Assembly: GCA_023459495.1 (NCBI GenBank)
Contig: JAEWTL010000093.1
Span: 1-64,000 of the forward strand
Origin: Bacillota bacterium
Lineage (GTDB): Bacteria; Bacillota; Clostridia; Christensenellales; SZUA-584
Direction: 5' to 3'
Length of the DNA stretch: 64,000 bases
Each line of letters begins with the position of its first letter. Positions within the stretch are counted from its first letter, which is position 1. Both the position numbers and the translations under genes were made by a program. The notes under the pieces are model-generated. The model did no database searches and had not been told where the DNA came from. It saw nothing but the letters and a program-made list of their open reading frames with translations. This document shows positions 33,335-41,114 of this stretch, one piece after another.

Positions 33335-34636
33335 TCAATACGCCGCCAGCCACGGAGAGATCTGCAGACTCACATCACTGATGTCCACCGCATCCCCCAG
33401 CGTAAAGCCGCTGATGTTCTGTACGCGGAAGTTGATCGGCGGCGCATTCTGTGTCGTCGCGAGCCCCGCGCTCATCGCTCCCAGGTACGATCCGTTCACC
33501 TGGTTATACACAGCGAGATAGTATGTGTCGTCCGCCGTCAGCACCACCGGAGCCGTCAGCGGCAGGACAAACAGACCGCCGGATACCGAAATTGAACCAG
33601 CAACTGCTGTCACTGCAATCACAACGGCGCTGCTGTTGGAGGTCGGTTCCAATATCGCCATCTGAAAATTGCCTGTCACCGTACCGTCCTGTAATACATA
33701 TGCGGCCATGCTGGATACCGTCTGCGACGCGCCGCCGCGAAATACCAGTGCACCTACGGCCTGGCTGGTCCCGCCGCCCTGATTATAGGCCAGTTCCACA
33801 TTAATGCTGCCAATGTTGTTCGTCTCTATATAGCTCGCTAATCCTCCCGTCGCACCCGTTGGCCCGGTAGCGCCTTGTGCGCCTGTAGGGCCTGTCAGCG
33901 ATGCGCCGGTTGCTCCCGTTGGCCCCGTCGGTCCGGTTGCGCCATCCGCTCCGGCTGCACCTGTCGGTCCGGTTACTCCGTCTGTGCCATCCGTTCCCGC
34001 TGCGCCTGTCGGTCCGGTTGCGCCATCTGTGCCATCCGTTCCCGCTGCGCCTGTTGGTCCGGTTGCTCCGTCTGTGCCGTCGGCTCCAGCCGCACCTGTT
34101 GGCCCTGTTGCACCATCTGCACCAGCTATTCCAGCTGCTCCTGTGGGTCCAGTTGCTCCATTCGCTCCGGTTGCCCCGGCTGCTCCTGTTGCTCCGGCTG
34201 CTCCATCTGCTCCCGTCGGCCCCGTTGCGCCGGTGGAACCCTGTATCCCTTGTACGCCTTGCGCGCCCTGAGGACCGACCGCGCCCTGCACGCCTGTTGG
34301 GCCTGTCGCTCCCTGAGCTCCCTGTATTCCCTGCACGCCCTGAATGCCCTGCGCACCCTGTGGGCCGACTTCACCCTGCAGTCCGGTCGGACCGGTTGCA
34401 CCAGCCGTGCCGGTCGGGCCCTGCGCTCCCTGTGCACCCGTCGGTCCAGTCAGAGAGTCGCCCTGCGGACCGGTTGATCCCGTCGGCCCCGTTGCGCCGG
34501 TTGGTCCAAAGCAGCAGCAGCAAGGTGTACAACAAACCGTCGGCGGCCTGCAACCACAGTCACTGTCCGATGACGACCTGCTGCCGCAGCCGCTCCTCAT
34601 CCCCGCATACCTTCCGTTATAACTCCCACAACTCAT
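33335..34636 (-). CDS. Collagen-like (Gly-X-Thr) protein, probable exosporium or surface filament
   Basis: A 433-aa protein in three parts. The N terminus (1-42) is rich in Cys, Gly and Ser with CCTPCCCC. Residues about 43-265 are Gly-X-Y repeats dominated by GPT, GAT and GAA, as in BclA-type filaments. The C-terminal 165 residues (from ASYIETNNIGSIN) form a beta-rich globular domain (LFVLPLTAPVVLTADDTYYLAVYN), presumably a trimerising tip. BclA-like proteins coat spores of Bacillus and Clostridioides. No signal peptide is seen, which fits assembly in the mother cell. The repeat tract contains 45-bp duplications. Confidence 0.85.
   Translation of the reverse strand: MSCGSYNGRYAGMRSGCGSRSSSDSDCGCRPPTVCCTPCCCCFGPTGATGPTGSTGPQGDSLTGPTGAQGAQGPTGTAGATGPTGLQGEVGPQGAQGIQGVQGIQGAQGATGPTGVQGAVGPQGAQGVQGIQGSTGATGPTGADGAAGATGAAGATGANGATGPTGAAGIAGADGATGPTGAAGADGTDGATGPTGAAGTDGTDGATGPTGAAGTDGTDGVTGPTGAAGADGATGPTGPTGATGASLTGPTGAQGATGPTGATGGLASYIETNNIGSINVELAYNQGGGTSQAVGALVFRGGASQTVSSMAAYVLQDGTVTGNFQMAILEPTSNSSAVVIAVTAVAGSISVSGGLFVLPLTAPVVLTADDTYYLAVYNQVNGSYLGAMSAGLATTQNAPPINFRVQNISGFTLGDAVDISDVSLQISPWLAAY
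33960..34139 (-). repeat. Four 45-bp tandem units in the collagen tract
   Basis: Units begin at 33960, 34005, 34050 and 34095. Each encodes a 15-aa module of the form GPTGAAGxDGxDGxT. Copies differ by third-position changes, so the tract has both amplified and drifted. Such tracts readily change length by slippage. Confidence 0.8.
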
Positions 34637-34734
34637 ATCAGCTAACCAAGCCCTTCCTTATGTATTCAATTCATCATATGGCTTGCGCATCAAATTGTGA
34701 GCGTCATCCTGTCCGATACCTATTTTCGGGCAAA

Positions 34735-34767
34735 CAAATAAGAGCTGCCCTGCACAGCCCTTATTTG
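34735..34767 (+). promoter_or_regulatory. Hairpin ahead of a possible small gene
   Basis: CAAATAAG (34735-34742) pairs with CTTATTTG (34760-34767), extended inward by GCTG/CAGC past one mismatch. It ends 1 nt before a GGAGG. It might control access to that site or be a terminator remnant; there is no U-run after it. Confidence 0.4.
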
Positions 34768-34780
34768 CGGAGGCGAATGA

Positions 34781-34924
34781 ATGAAAAAAGAGTACCCTAT
34801 ATGTCCACTTTCTTTGTATCAAAAAAGCCTGTACCGTGCAAATGCCCAATACAGGCGCATACTCAAGCATAGCAAAGCATGTGGAAGCGTCGTTTATTTA
34901 TTAAGATTCTATTACGTTTTTTAA
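34781..34924 (+). CDS. Possible 47-aa small protein
   Basis: An ATG at 34781 has GGAGG 7 nt upstream and opens a 47-codon frame starting MKKEYPICPLSLYQKSLY and ending VVYLLRFYYVF. It is basic and Tyr/Leu-rich, and two Cys are present. The frame fills the gap between the collagen-like gene and the glycosylase gene, and no other gene explains this stretch. I recognise no family. Support is only the ribosome binding site and spacing, so it may be spurious. Confidence 0.35.
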   Translation: MKKEYPICPLSLYQKSLYRANAQYRRILKHSKACGSVVYLLRFYYVF

Positions 34925-34938
34925 TTTACCGTAATAAT

Positions 34939-35529
34939 TTAAACAGTCCCGCGTTCTGCCTCCAGATACCGTTTCAGCGTATCCAGATCAGCGGCATACA
35001 CTGCTTTCAACGCAGGGTTGTAGATTACGCTCGCGGGATGATACAGCGGGAATAGCATATAGGAATGGGCTCCGGCTGATGCGCGCAGCGGCTGCGCGTG
35101 GCATGCGCCGATGACGGCCGCCGGATCGCCCAGCAGACTTTTGAGCGGCACATTCCCCAGCGTCACCACTACCTGCGGTGCGGCAGCTTCGATCTCACGC
35201 AGCAAATGAGGCAGCATGCACGCGATTTCCTCCTTTGCAGGAGGGCGGTTGGACACCCTGCCCTTTGCGCTCACCTTGAAAGGTCGGAATTTGACGACAT
35301 TGGTGATATAGACATCTTCGCGCTCAATGCCGACAGCGCGCAGGGCTTCGTCGAGGTTGCGGCCCGCCCGGCCCACAAAAGGCCGCGACAACCGCGTTTC
35401 TTCGGCACCCGGCGCTTCGCCCACAAACATGACGCGCGCGCCTGCCGGGCCTTCCCCATATACCATATCCGCCGCCGCCTTGCCAAAAGCCTCCGCGGCG
35501 CGCAGCATATCATCATAGATCGCCTGCAC
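34939..35529 (-). CDS. Uracil-DNA glycosylase superfamily protein lacking the Fe-S cysteines
   Basis: A 196-aa protein of the family 4 type. Motif A is GEAPGAEETRLSRPFVGRAG and motif B is LYHPASVIYN; VYITNVVKFRP replaces the usual N-x-x-K-C-R-P. Family 4 enzymes bind [4Fe-4S] through four Cys: two near the N terminus and two later. Here only one Cys remains in the whole protein, so a cluster is unlikely. It overlaps the upstream paralogue by 17 nt and is surely cotranscribed with it. It may have changed substrate or be a structural partner. Confidence 0.82.
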   Translation of the reverse strand: MQAIYDDMLRAAEAFGKAAADMVYGEGPAGARVMFVGEAPGAEETRLSRPFVGRAGRNLDEALRAVGIEREDVYITNVVKFRPFKVSAKGRVSNRPPAKEEIACMLPHLLREIEAAAPQVVVTLGNVPLKSLLGDPAAVIGACHAQPLRASAGAHSYMLFPLYHPASVIYNPALKAVYAADLDTLKRYLEAERGTV

Positions 35530-36094
35530 GCTTACCTCCGGTCAGTTCCTCATATTTTGCACGGATCGCGAGCAGATCATGGTACGCGTCCTTCTTCCAT
35601 AGTTCATTGCGCAGCAGCGCCGCCGGGTGATAGGTAGGCATGATATAAACCCCCTTGGACTCGTGCCATACGCCTCTGTCCCGCGTAATGTGTACGGGCT
35701 GCCCCAGAATATAGCCCGCGGATATGCGCCCAAGGCAGACGAGTATCTTCGGGCGTATCATGGCGACCTGTGCGCGCAGATAGCCGATGCACGCCGCCGC
35801 TTCCTCCGGCTCCGGGTCACGGTTGCCCGGCGGGCGGCATTTTAATATGTTGGCGATGTATACGTCGTTGCGCGTGAAGCCGATGCACCCCAGCATCTTG
35901 TCGAGCAGCTGTCCGGCCGCGCCCACGAACGGACGCCCGAGCTCGTCCTCATCCCGCCCCGGCCCTTCGCCGATGAACATCACCGCGGCATGCGGGTTGC
36001 CCTCGCCCATTACGGTATGCTTGCGCGTCTGATACAGCCTGCACTTCTGGCAGGCGTCGATCTCCTGACGGAGCTGTTCGAAGTTCTGAAACAT
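35513..36094 (-). CDS. Family 4 uracil-DNA glycosylase with [4Fe-4S] cysteines
   Basis: A 193-aa enzyme that removes uracil from DNA. The N-terminal CQKC gives two cluster ligands, and NILKCRPPGNRDPEPEEAAAC gives the other two. Motif A is GEGPGRDEDELGRPFVG and motif B is TYHPAALLRN. The ATG at 36094 is preferred because a consensus promoter ends only 6 nt before it, implying a leaderless message; the in-frame ATG at 36112 lies between the -35 and -10 boxes. A longer frame to 36349 is a shadow of the NagB-like gene. Confidence 0.88.
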   Translation of the reverse strand: MFQNFEQLRQEIDACQKCRLYQTRKHTVMGEGNPHAAVMFIGEGPGRDEDELGRPFVGAAGQLLDKMLGCIGFTRNDVYIANILKCRPPGNRDPEPEEAAACIGYLRAQVAMIRPKILVCLGRISAGYILGQPVHITRDRGVWHESKGVYIMPTYHPAALLRNELWKKDAYHDLLAIRAKYEELTGGKRAGDL

Positions 36095-36100
36095 AGCGAC

Positions 36101-36129
36101 ATTATACCCCATGTTTCGCCCTTTCTCAA
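36101..36129 (-). promoter_or_regulatory. Consensus-like promoter placed for a leaderless mRNA
   Basis: On the minus strand TTGAGA (36124-36129) and TATAAT (36101-36106) are exactly 17 nt apart. The glycosylase ATG begins 7 nt after the -10 box, where transcription itself should start. Confidence 0.65.
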
Positions 36130-36149
36130 GGCGGCGGCTCCGCTTACTC

Positions 36150-37076
36150 TTACCTTCCAGCCAGCTCCCGGGTATAATACAACCTGCCGGGCAGCGTAGG
36201 CATAAAGCTGGAAGGCACCCAGACGCTCGGTCCGTAACGCAGCGTCGTCCACAGCGCAGCGCTCTGCCAGCGAGAGCCGTTGCTTGCCGCACAGCCGCCG
36301 ATTGCATAGTCGCAGTTGAGGAAAATCCCCGGCCCCACCGTATTGGCAAAGCACGGCACCATGGCTGTGCGCCCGGAAAAACGTTCCACCGCGTACTGTT
36401 CTACAGTCAGGGCGTGCAGCGCTACACTTTTGCGGTATCCTTGGGCCTTCCACTCCTCCTCGCTCACAAATCCCGCGGCGAGATGCGGCTCCCAGAACCC
36501 GATCGTCATCATGCGCCCGATGTTATATACCAGCACCACAGATGCACCGCGGCTTCTCAGCTCGGTCAGCTTCCGGGTGTATTTGGACAGGCTGTGCTGC
36601 GTTGCAAAGCTGCGCTGCTCCACGGGCACGGCCAGCGGCCCGAGCAGTTCAAACAGCGTGCGTTCAAGCTCGCTCTGCATCGATATCTCCTCGCCCGGTT
36701 TCGGCTCATTGCCATCCTTGTCGCTCCACTCGGCCAGCATGAACGTATGCACATGGCCGCAGTTCACGTTCCATTCCATCAAAAAATACGCCATCCAGCG
36801 GTATGCACCTGCAAGCCCCGTGGGAAGCAGCAGCGCAATCGGCTTTCCTTCCTCCCGCGCACCGCGGATGAGCGCGGCAACGGCATGCCCCATCATCACG
36901 TCCAAGGATACCGCATCCTCGCAGGACTCGACAGTAAACCGGGGATGCCAGAAGTCTTGCCGCTGAGACAGGCTTTCAGGCGGCAGCATACTGCACGCCG
37001 CGATTCGCTCCAGATCCCAGCCTTTTGGAAACAGGGAAACAAGCGGGGACTGCTCGACCGTGCTTAAAAAGTTCAT
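36150..37076 (-). CDS. Glucosamine-6-phosphate deaminase (NagB)-like protein, probably altered active site
   Basis: A 308-aa protein with a NagB/PGL-like fold: ALLLPTGLAGAYRWMAYF corresponds to the phosphate loop (LPTG), HVHTFMLAEWSD to the TFNMDEY strand, and IGFWEPHLA to HIAFNEP; ALHALTVEQ matches the later ALTVG region. The catalytic Asp of NMDEY is Ala here and the catalytic His of GHIAFNEP is Thr, by hand alignment to E. coli NagB. It is therefore probably not a standard deaminase and may act on, or sense, another sugar phosphate. It is followed by the glycosylase pair on the same strand, but that pair has its own promoter. Confidence 0.6.
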   Translation of the reverse strand: MNFLSTVEQSPLVSLFPKGWDLERIAACSMLPPESLSQRQDFWHPRFTVESCEDAVSLDVMMGHAVAALIRGAREEGKPIALLLPTGLAGAYRWMAYFLMEWNVNCGHVHTFMLAEWSDKDGNEPKPGEEISMQSELERTLFELLGPLAVPVEQRSFATQHSLSKYTRKLTELRSRGASVVLVYNIGRMMTIGFWEPHLAAGFVSEEEWKAQGYRKSVALHALTVEQYAVERFSGRTAMVPCFANTVGPGIFLNCDYAIGGCAASNGSRWQSAALWTTLRYGPSVWVPSSFMPTLPGRLYYTRELAGR

Positions 37077-37196
37077 GTACAGGCTCCTTTGTCTGTATTT
37101 ACATATTAAAATGGAAAGGTGAGTTATTTATATTATGATTATATCATTTTTACGCCGCTCTGTGAATCTTGCCTAGCAATTCTACAGGAATGAGAA

Positions 37197-37358
37197 TCAA
37201 TGCTTATTTCCACAAGCCTGCTCTTTCACCCGGATGCCTGTTTTATGGCAGTCCGGCTTCTGCAGATGATCTGTATACCGCCGCTCTTCAGCCAGTGCCG
37301 CTTGCTGCTCCACAGCATCCAGCTCTTTATCGCTGACTCTTTTCGCTTTATCCGCCAT
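37197..37358 (-). CDS. Small charged protein, function unknown
   Basis: A 53-aa hydrophilic protein: MADKAKRVSDKELDAVEQQAALAEERRYTD, broken here as MADKAKRVSDKELDAVEQQA followed by a Glu/Arg-rich helix, ending KEQACGNKH. AAGGGG lies 5-6 nt before the ATG at 37358. It is probably helical and soluble. No family recognised. The longer frame to 37418 lacks support. Confidence 0.5.
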   Translation of the reverse strand: MADKAKRVSDKELDAVEQQAALAEERRYTDHLQKPDCHKTGIRVKEQACGNKH

Positions 37359-37448
37359 CGTTTCCCCTTTCGTGACCGGGATATGCTTATTATTGCCCGA
37401 TACCAGAAAAACACACACAGCAGCTTTGCAAATTCATGAATATAATCG

Positions 37449-37477
37449 TTGACTTTTTTGCGGCGTATGGTTAAAAT
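37449..37477 (+). promoter_or_regulatory. Promoter of tRNA-Leu
   Basis: TTGACT (37449-37454) and TAAAAT (37472-37477) are 17 nt apart. The mature tRNA begins 22 nt after the -10 box. Confidence 0.75.
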
Positions 37478-37499
37478 CATATCTGTGACTTTTTCACCT

Positions 37500-37584
37500 G
37501 CGAGAGTGCTGGAACTGGCAGACAGGCACGTTTGAGGGGCGTGTGTCTTATGGCGTACGGGTTCAAGTCCCGTCTCTCGCACCA
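37500..37584 (+). tRNA. tRNA-Leu (anticodon GAG)
   Basis: The acceptor stem GCGAGAG (37500-37506) pairs with CTCTCGC (37574-37580), followed by A and an encoded CCA. The anticodon stem CACGT/GCGTG encloses loop TTGAGGG with anticodon GAG at 37534-37536. A long variable arm and the T-arm GGGTTCAAGTCCC complete a class II tRNA. It decodes CUC and CUU. Confidence 0.95.
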
Positions 37585-37590
37585 AACAAA

Positions 37591-37615
37591 AGATCGGGTT
37601 TATCCCGGTCTTTTT
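37591..37615 (+). terminator. Intrinsic terminator after tRNA-Leu
   Basis: AGATCGGG (37591-37598) pairs with CCCGGTCT (37604-37611) through one G-U, followed by TTTTG. It lies 6 nt after the tRNA. Confidence 0.85.
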
Positions 37616-37667
37616 GTTTAAGTTAATTATCTGACAGAGTTCAGTTTTTAACCAGCCCTTAAGCAGC

Positions 37668-37696
37668 TTGAATTCACACAGATATATACCTATAAT
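37668..37696 (+). promoter_or_regulatory. Promoter of the class I aldolase gene
   Basis: TTGAAT (37668-37673) and a perfect TATAAT (37691-37696) are 17 nt apart, about 50 nt before the start codon. Confidence 0.75.
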
Positions 37697-37746
37697 AAAA
37701 ATAACTGTTGTTGCCTATAGCCGAAAAGAAAGGGAGGACTGATACT

Positions 37747-38634
37747 ATGAATACAGAACAGCTGGAACGAATGCATTCGGGAAACGGGTTTATTGCCGCG
37801 CTGGATCAAAGCGGCGGAAGCACTCCCAAGGCGCTGCTTCAATATGGCATTAAGGAAAGCGCGTATTCCAACGACGAAGAGATGTTTGGCATCATACACA
37901 AAATGAGAACACGCGTTATCACCAGTCCGGCTTTTAGCTCGGAATACATATTAGGCACCATCCTGTTTGAGAATACGATGAACCGTACCATTGAGGGACG
38001 TTTTACTGCCGAATACCTCTGGGAAAAGAAAGGCATCGTGCCCTTTTTAAAGGTTGATAAAGGCCTTGCTGTGCTGGAAGACGGCGTTCAGCTGATGAAG
38101 CCGATGCCGGGTCTTGACAGCCTTTTAAAACAGGCGACTGATAAAAAGGTTTTTGGCACAAAGATGCGTTCGGTCATTAAAGAATTCAATCCGAACGGAA
38201 TCAAAAAGATCGTCGATCAGCAATTCAGCGTCGGAAAGCAAATTTTTGATGCCGGGCTGATTCCCATACTGGAACCCGAGGTGGATATCCACAGCGCCAC
38301 CAAAGCGGAATGCGAGCAGCTGTTGAAGGAAGAGATTCAGAATAGGCTGGCCGCTTTGGGCAAGGACGAAAAACTGATGTTTAAGCTCACCATACCGACA
38401 AAAGCAGATTTCTATCGCGATCTGATAGACGATCCGCATGTCGTAAGAATTGTGGCCTTGTCGGGCGGATATACGCAAAGTGAAGCAAACGAGAAACTGG
38501 CGCTCAATCACGGCCTGATTGCCAGCTTTTCACGCGCTTTATTGCAGGGATTGAGCGCGGAACAATCGGACGAAGCGTTCAACATGGCACTGGCTCACTC
38601 CATCAAGGCGATTTTTAAAGCGTCAATGACCTGA
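37747..38634 (+). CDS. fda: Fructose-bisphosphate aldolase class I
   Basis: A 295-aa Schiff-base aldolase of the bacterial type found in staphylococci, which splits fructose 1,6-bisphosphate into two triose phosphates. FIAALDQSGGSTPKAL near the N terminus, FLKVDKG, PILEPEVDI and FKLTIPTKADFY are diagnostic, and LSGGYT binds phosphate near the end. Length equals the family norm. GGGAGG precedes the ATG at 37747. It is monocistronic with its own promoter. No class II aldolase is visible in the window. Confidence 0.93.
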   Translation: MNTEQLERMHSGNGFIAALDQSGGSTPKALLQYGIKESAYSNDEEMFGIIHKMRTRVITSPAFSSEYILGTILFENTMNRTIEGRFTAEYLWEKKGIVPFLKVDKGLAVLEDGVQLMKPMPGLDSLLKQATDKKVFGTKMRSVIKEFNPNGIKKIVDQQFSVGKQIFDAGLIPILEPEVDIHSATKAECEQLLKEEIQNRLAALGKDEKLMFKLTIPTKADFYRDLIDDPHVVRIVALSGGYTQSEANEKLALNHGLIASFSRALLQGLSAEQSDEAFNMALAHSIKAIFKASMT

Positions 38635-38767
38635 CGGAGCTGCCGCGAGGCTGTTAACTTTTAGGCATGGTATACTAACCCTTTCCAAAAAAGCTGAATT
38701 GTATTTCTGGAAGGGGTTTGTTATATTGATTACCAAAGAAACTTTATACATTATAGGGGTACTCACT

Positions 38768-38995
38768 ATGCAGCAATGGGAATATCTCACTATTAAGCTT
38801 CAAGGGATAGAAGAGAAAAAAGGTTGGGGAATTACAGTAACAAATTGGGATGCGAACTATTTCTCCCAGCAGGTGAATTATTATGGTGCACAAGGATGGG
38901 AGTTGGTTTCATGTTTTGATACCATTAGACCATTGGGTTACGCAAGCACTACAAGCGGAGTCTTTGCGATGTTTAAACGAAAGAAAGAGTCCTGA
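38768..38995 (+). CDS. DUF4177-like small protein
   Basis: A 75-aa protein beginning MQQWEYLTIKL and containing YYGAQGWELVSC, with FAMFKRKK at the end, the WEY...GWELV pattern of DUF4177. Function unknown. A GGGG about 8 nt upstream is a modest binding site. Its DNA is clearly more AT-rich than neighbouring genes, which may mark a recent arrival. The longer frame from 38699 adds an unsupported N terminus. Confidence 0.65.
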   Translation: MQQWEYLTIKLQGIEEKKGWGITVTNWDANYFSQQVNYYGAQGWELVSCFDTIRPLGYASTTSGVFAMFKRKKES

Positions 38996-39061
38996 TATAA
39001 GGTATTTTTTATATAATGGCATTTTTCAGAGCAACGTAGGGCAAAGGTTCAGCATATAAAG

Positions 39062-40693
39062 CTACATCTCGTCTTCCGCTGCCATGATGAGCGGCACCAC
39101 CTGCTTCTTGCGCGACAGCACGTCCGGCAGGTAGACTGGCCCATCCGGCTTTTCCTGCGGATAAGCTTTCAAAAAGATATCCTTGCGGTCCCCCACAAAG
39201 AGCACATCCGAGCCGCCGCGCGTCAAGTCGGTCACGAGCAGCATCAGCAGCCCAAAGCCGTTCTTATCGCAGTGATACTGCATGCGCTCCGTCAGCGCTT
39301 CGCGCATGTCGGCAAGGCTTTCCGAATCAATCGAATACACCTGCGCAATGCCGATCCTTGCTTTGCCCACCGTGTATTCCTTCAGGTCGCTGGTGATAAT
39401 CTCGTCGGGCGTCTTGCTGCGCAGCACCGAGCCTGCGCCGAAAATCTTGCGCGCAAGGTCGTCCACATCCACGTCCGCTATTTCGCTGAGCCGTTTCGCG
39501 GTATCGATATCCTGCTGCGTGCAGGTGGGCGATTTGAAGTGCAGCGTATCCGTGATGATGGCGGACAGCAGCAGCCCCGCAATCTGCGGCGGAATGTCCA
39601 CGCCCTGTTGTACATACAGCGACGCAATGATGGTGGATGTGCTGCCCACCGGCTCGTTCTTCATCAGGATGGGGTTGTTCGTTTGGATGTCGCCCAGCCG
39701 GTGATGGTCGATGATCTCCAGAATCTCTGCCTCGTCGATGCCGTCCGCAGTCTGGCTGCGCTCGTTGTGGTCCACGAGGATGGCGCGTTTGCGCCGCCGC
39801 TGCAGCAGGTGATAGCGCGATACCATGCCCGTCACCCGGCCCTCCGCGTCGATAACGGGATAGCTCCGGAAACGCGTTTTAAGCATTCGCTCCTTCACGT
39901 CGTCCAGAAACTCGTCCTGTTTGACTGTCGTAATGTTTTCCCGTGTCATGACGGACTGCACCGGAATGCTCTGACGAATCAGCATCGCCGCGGTAAAGGT
40001 GTCGTACGCGGTGGAGATGATGGTGCATCCATGCTCGCGCGCAGCATCGATCAGCTCCGGCTCCGGGCGCAGGCCGCAGGTGCAGATGATCATATCCGCC
40101 CCGCTATCCACCGCCTCGCGGATGTTCTCGCTGATGTTGGCGATCACGACGTCGCCCGCGCCCATGAAGCAGCGCGCGCGGATATGGTGCTGCGCCGATA
40201 CCAGTACGCGGCCCCGCGATTTTTTGTCGCCCGGATAGGCCAACACGATATCGGCTTTCAGTGTCTCCAGGATGTTGGAAAACGGCGTGCCGCTTTTGGC
40301 AAGCAGCATGTCGTCGCTCAAATCCATGTAGTTGCGTGTAATATCCGACAGCGTGGCAAGGCCGATGAGCACGCCTGCTTCATCCGTCACGGTCAGCGAT
40401 TTGATGCCACGCTCGCTCATGCGCATCCATGCCTCGCGCACGGATGCCTCAGGCGCAACGCACAGCGGTTCATCCACCACGAGGTCGGATACCTGCGTCT
40501 TGATCGTCTCAAGCATCGGCGGCTCGTCTGCTTTAAAGTATTTCAGTATAAACCGGGTTTCGCTCGTCAGCTCTCCCAGCCGTACAGCGACTGCGCGCTC
40601 GCCCAGCGCGCTTTTCAGCGCAGCGTACGCGATTGAAGCACAGATCGTATCGCTATCCGGGTTTTTATGGCCAAATACAAAGATATCGTTCAT
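39062..40693 (-). CDS. Manganese-dependent inorganic pyrophosphatase with CBS domains
   Basis: A 543-aa family II pyrophosphatase. N-terminal DHH domain: FGHKNPDSDTICASIAYA, with metal ligands His and Asp. Inserted from about residue 70 to 300 are two CBS domains around a DRTGG-like module (DLVVDEPLCVAPEASVREAW, TVTDEAGVLIGL, SYPVIDAEGRVTG). The catalytic core resumes with VDHNE and IDHHRLGD, then the C-terminal DHHA2 domain. CBS domains bind AMP/ADP or ApnA and control activity. It hydrolyses PPi in the cytosol. Single-gene unit. Confidence 0.92.
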   Translation of the reverse strand: MNDIFVFGHKNPDSDTICASIAYAALKSALGERAVAVRLGELTSETRFILKYFKADEPPMLETIKTQVSDLVVDEPLCVAPEASVREAWMRMSERGIKSLTVTDEAGVLIGLATLSDITRNYMDLSDDMLLAKSGTPFSNILETLKADIVLAYPGDKKSRGRVLVSAQHHIRARCFMGAGDVVIANISENIREAVDSGADMIICTCGLRPEPELIDAAREHGCTIISTAYDTFTAAMLIRQSIPVQSVMTRENITTVKQDEFLDDVKERMLKTRFRSYPVIDAEGRVTGMVSRYHLLQRRRKRAILVDHNERSQTADGIDEAEILEIIDHHRLGDIQTNNPILMKNEPVGSTSTIIASLYVQQGVDIPPQIAGLLLSAIITDTLHFKSPTCTQQDIDTAKRLSEIADVDVDDLARKIFGAGSVLRSKTPDEIITSDLKEYTVGKARIGIAQVYSIDSESLADMREALTERMQYHCDKNGFGLLMLLVTDLTRGGSDVLFVGDRKDIFLKAYPQEKPDGPVYLPDVLSRKKQVVPLIMAAEDEM

Positions 40694-40743
40694 TCGCTTT
40701 CTCCCGGCTGAAATAGCGGTGGTTTTCCTGCTTTATTCGGCTT

Positions 40744-41070
40744 TTACGGCAAATAGTCCTCTCGTATGGGCGAGAACACTTCCACCGCTACACATTCCTC
40801 ATATGCGTGTGCACGATGTGCTGTATCTCCCGGCACGATCCACGCATCCCCCGGATGAACATCGTACTCCGTCTCGCCAATCAACAGCGACATATGTCCC
40901 TTGACCAGATAACCGGTCTGCTCATGCGGGTGACTGTGCAGCGGCAGATCAGCGCCCTGGGCCAACACAAACTCCGCGAGCAACATGCGCTCGCCCGCAG
41001 CCAGCGTTCTTCTCGCAGAACCGCCCGGCAAGGCGATATAGTCCTTTTCCGATGCTTTCTGAAATCCCAT
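40744..41070 (-). CDS. Cupin domain protein
   Basis: A 108-aa single-domain cupin. LPLHSHPHEQTGYLVKGHMSLLIG is cupin motif 1 (three His, Glu as metal ligands), and PGDAWIVPGDTAHRAHAYE is motif 2. Substrate unknown. Start 41070 has GGAGGAG at good spacing, while the ATG two codons earlier is too close. It lies downstream of a second cupin gene, a paralogue by sequence. Confidence 0.82.
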   Translation of the reverse strand: MGFQKASEKDYIALPGGSARRTLAAGERMLLAEFVLAQGADLPLHSHPHEQTGYLVKGHMSLLIGETEYDVHPGDAWIVPGDTAHRAHAYEECVAVEVFSPIREDYLP

Positions 41071-41114
41071 ATGCATTTCCTCCTCCGCTGAATAAAAAAG
41101 CGGCGTGCGCTCTT

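Noticed and set aside
33960..34139. Regular 45-bp repeats considered as a CRISPR array
   Set aside because: They are contiguous coding repeats without unique spacers, inside the collagen-like gene; no cas genes are present.
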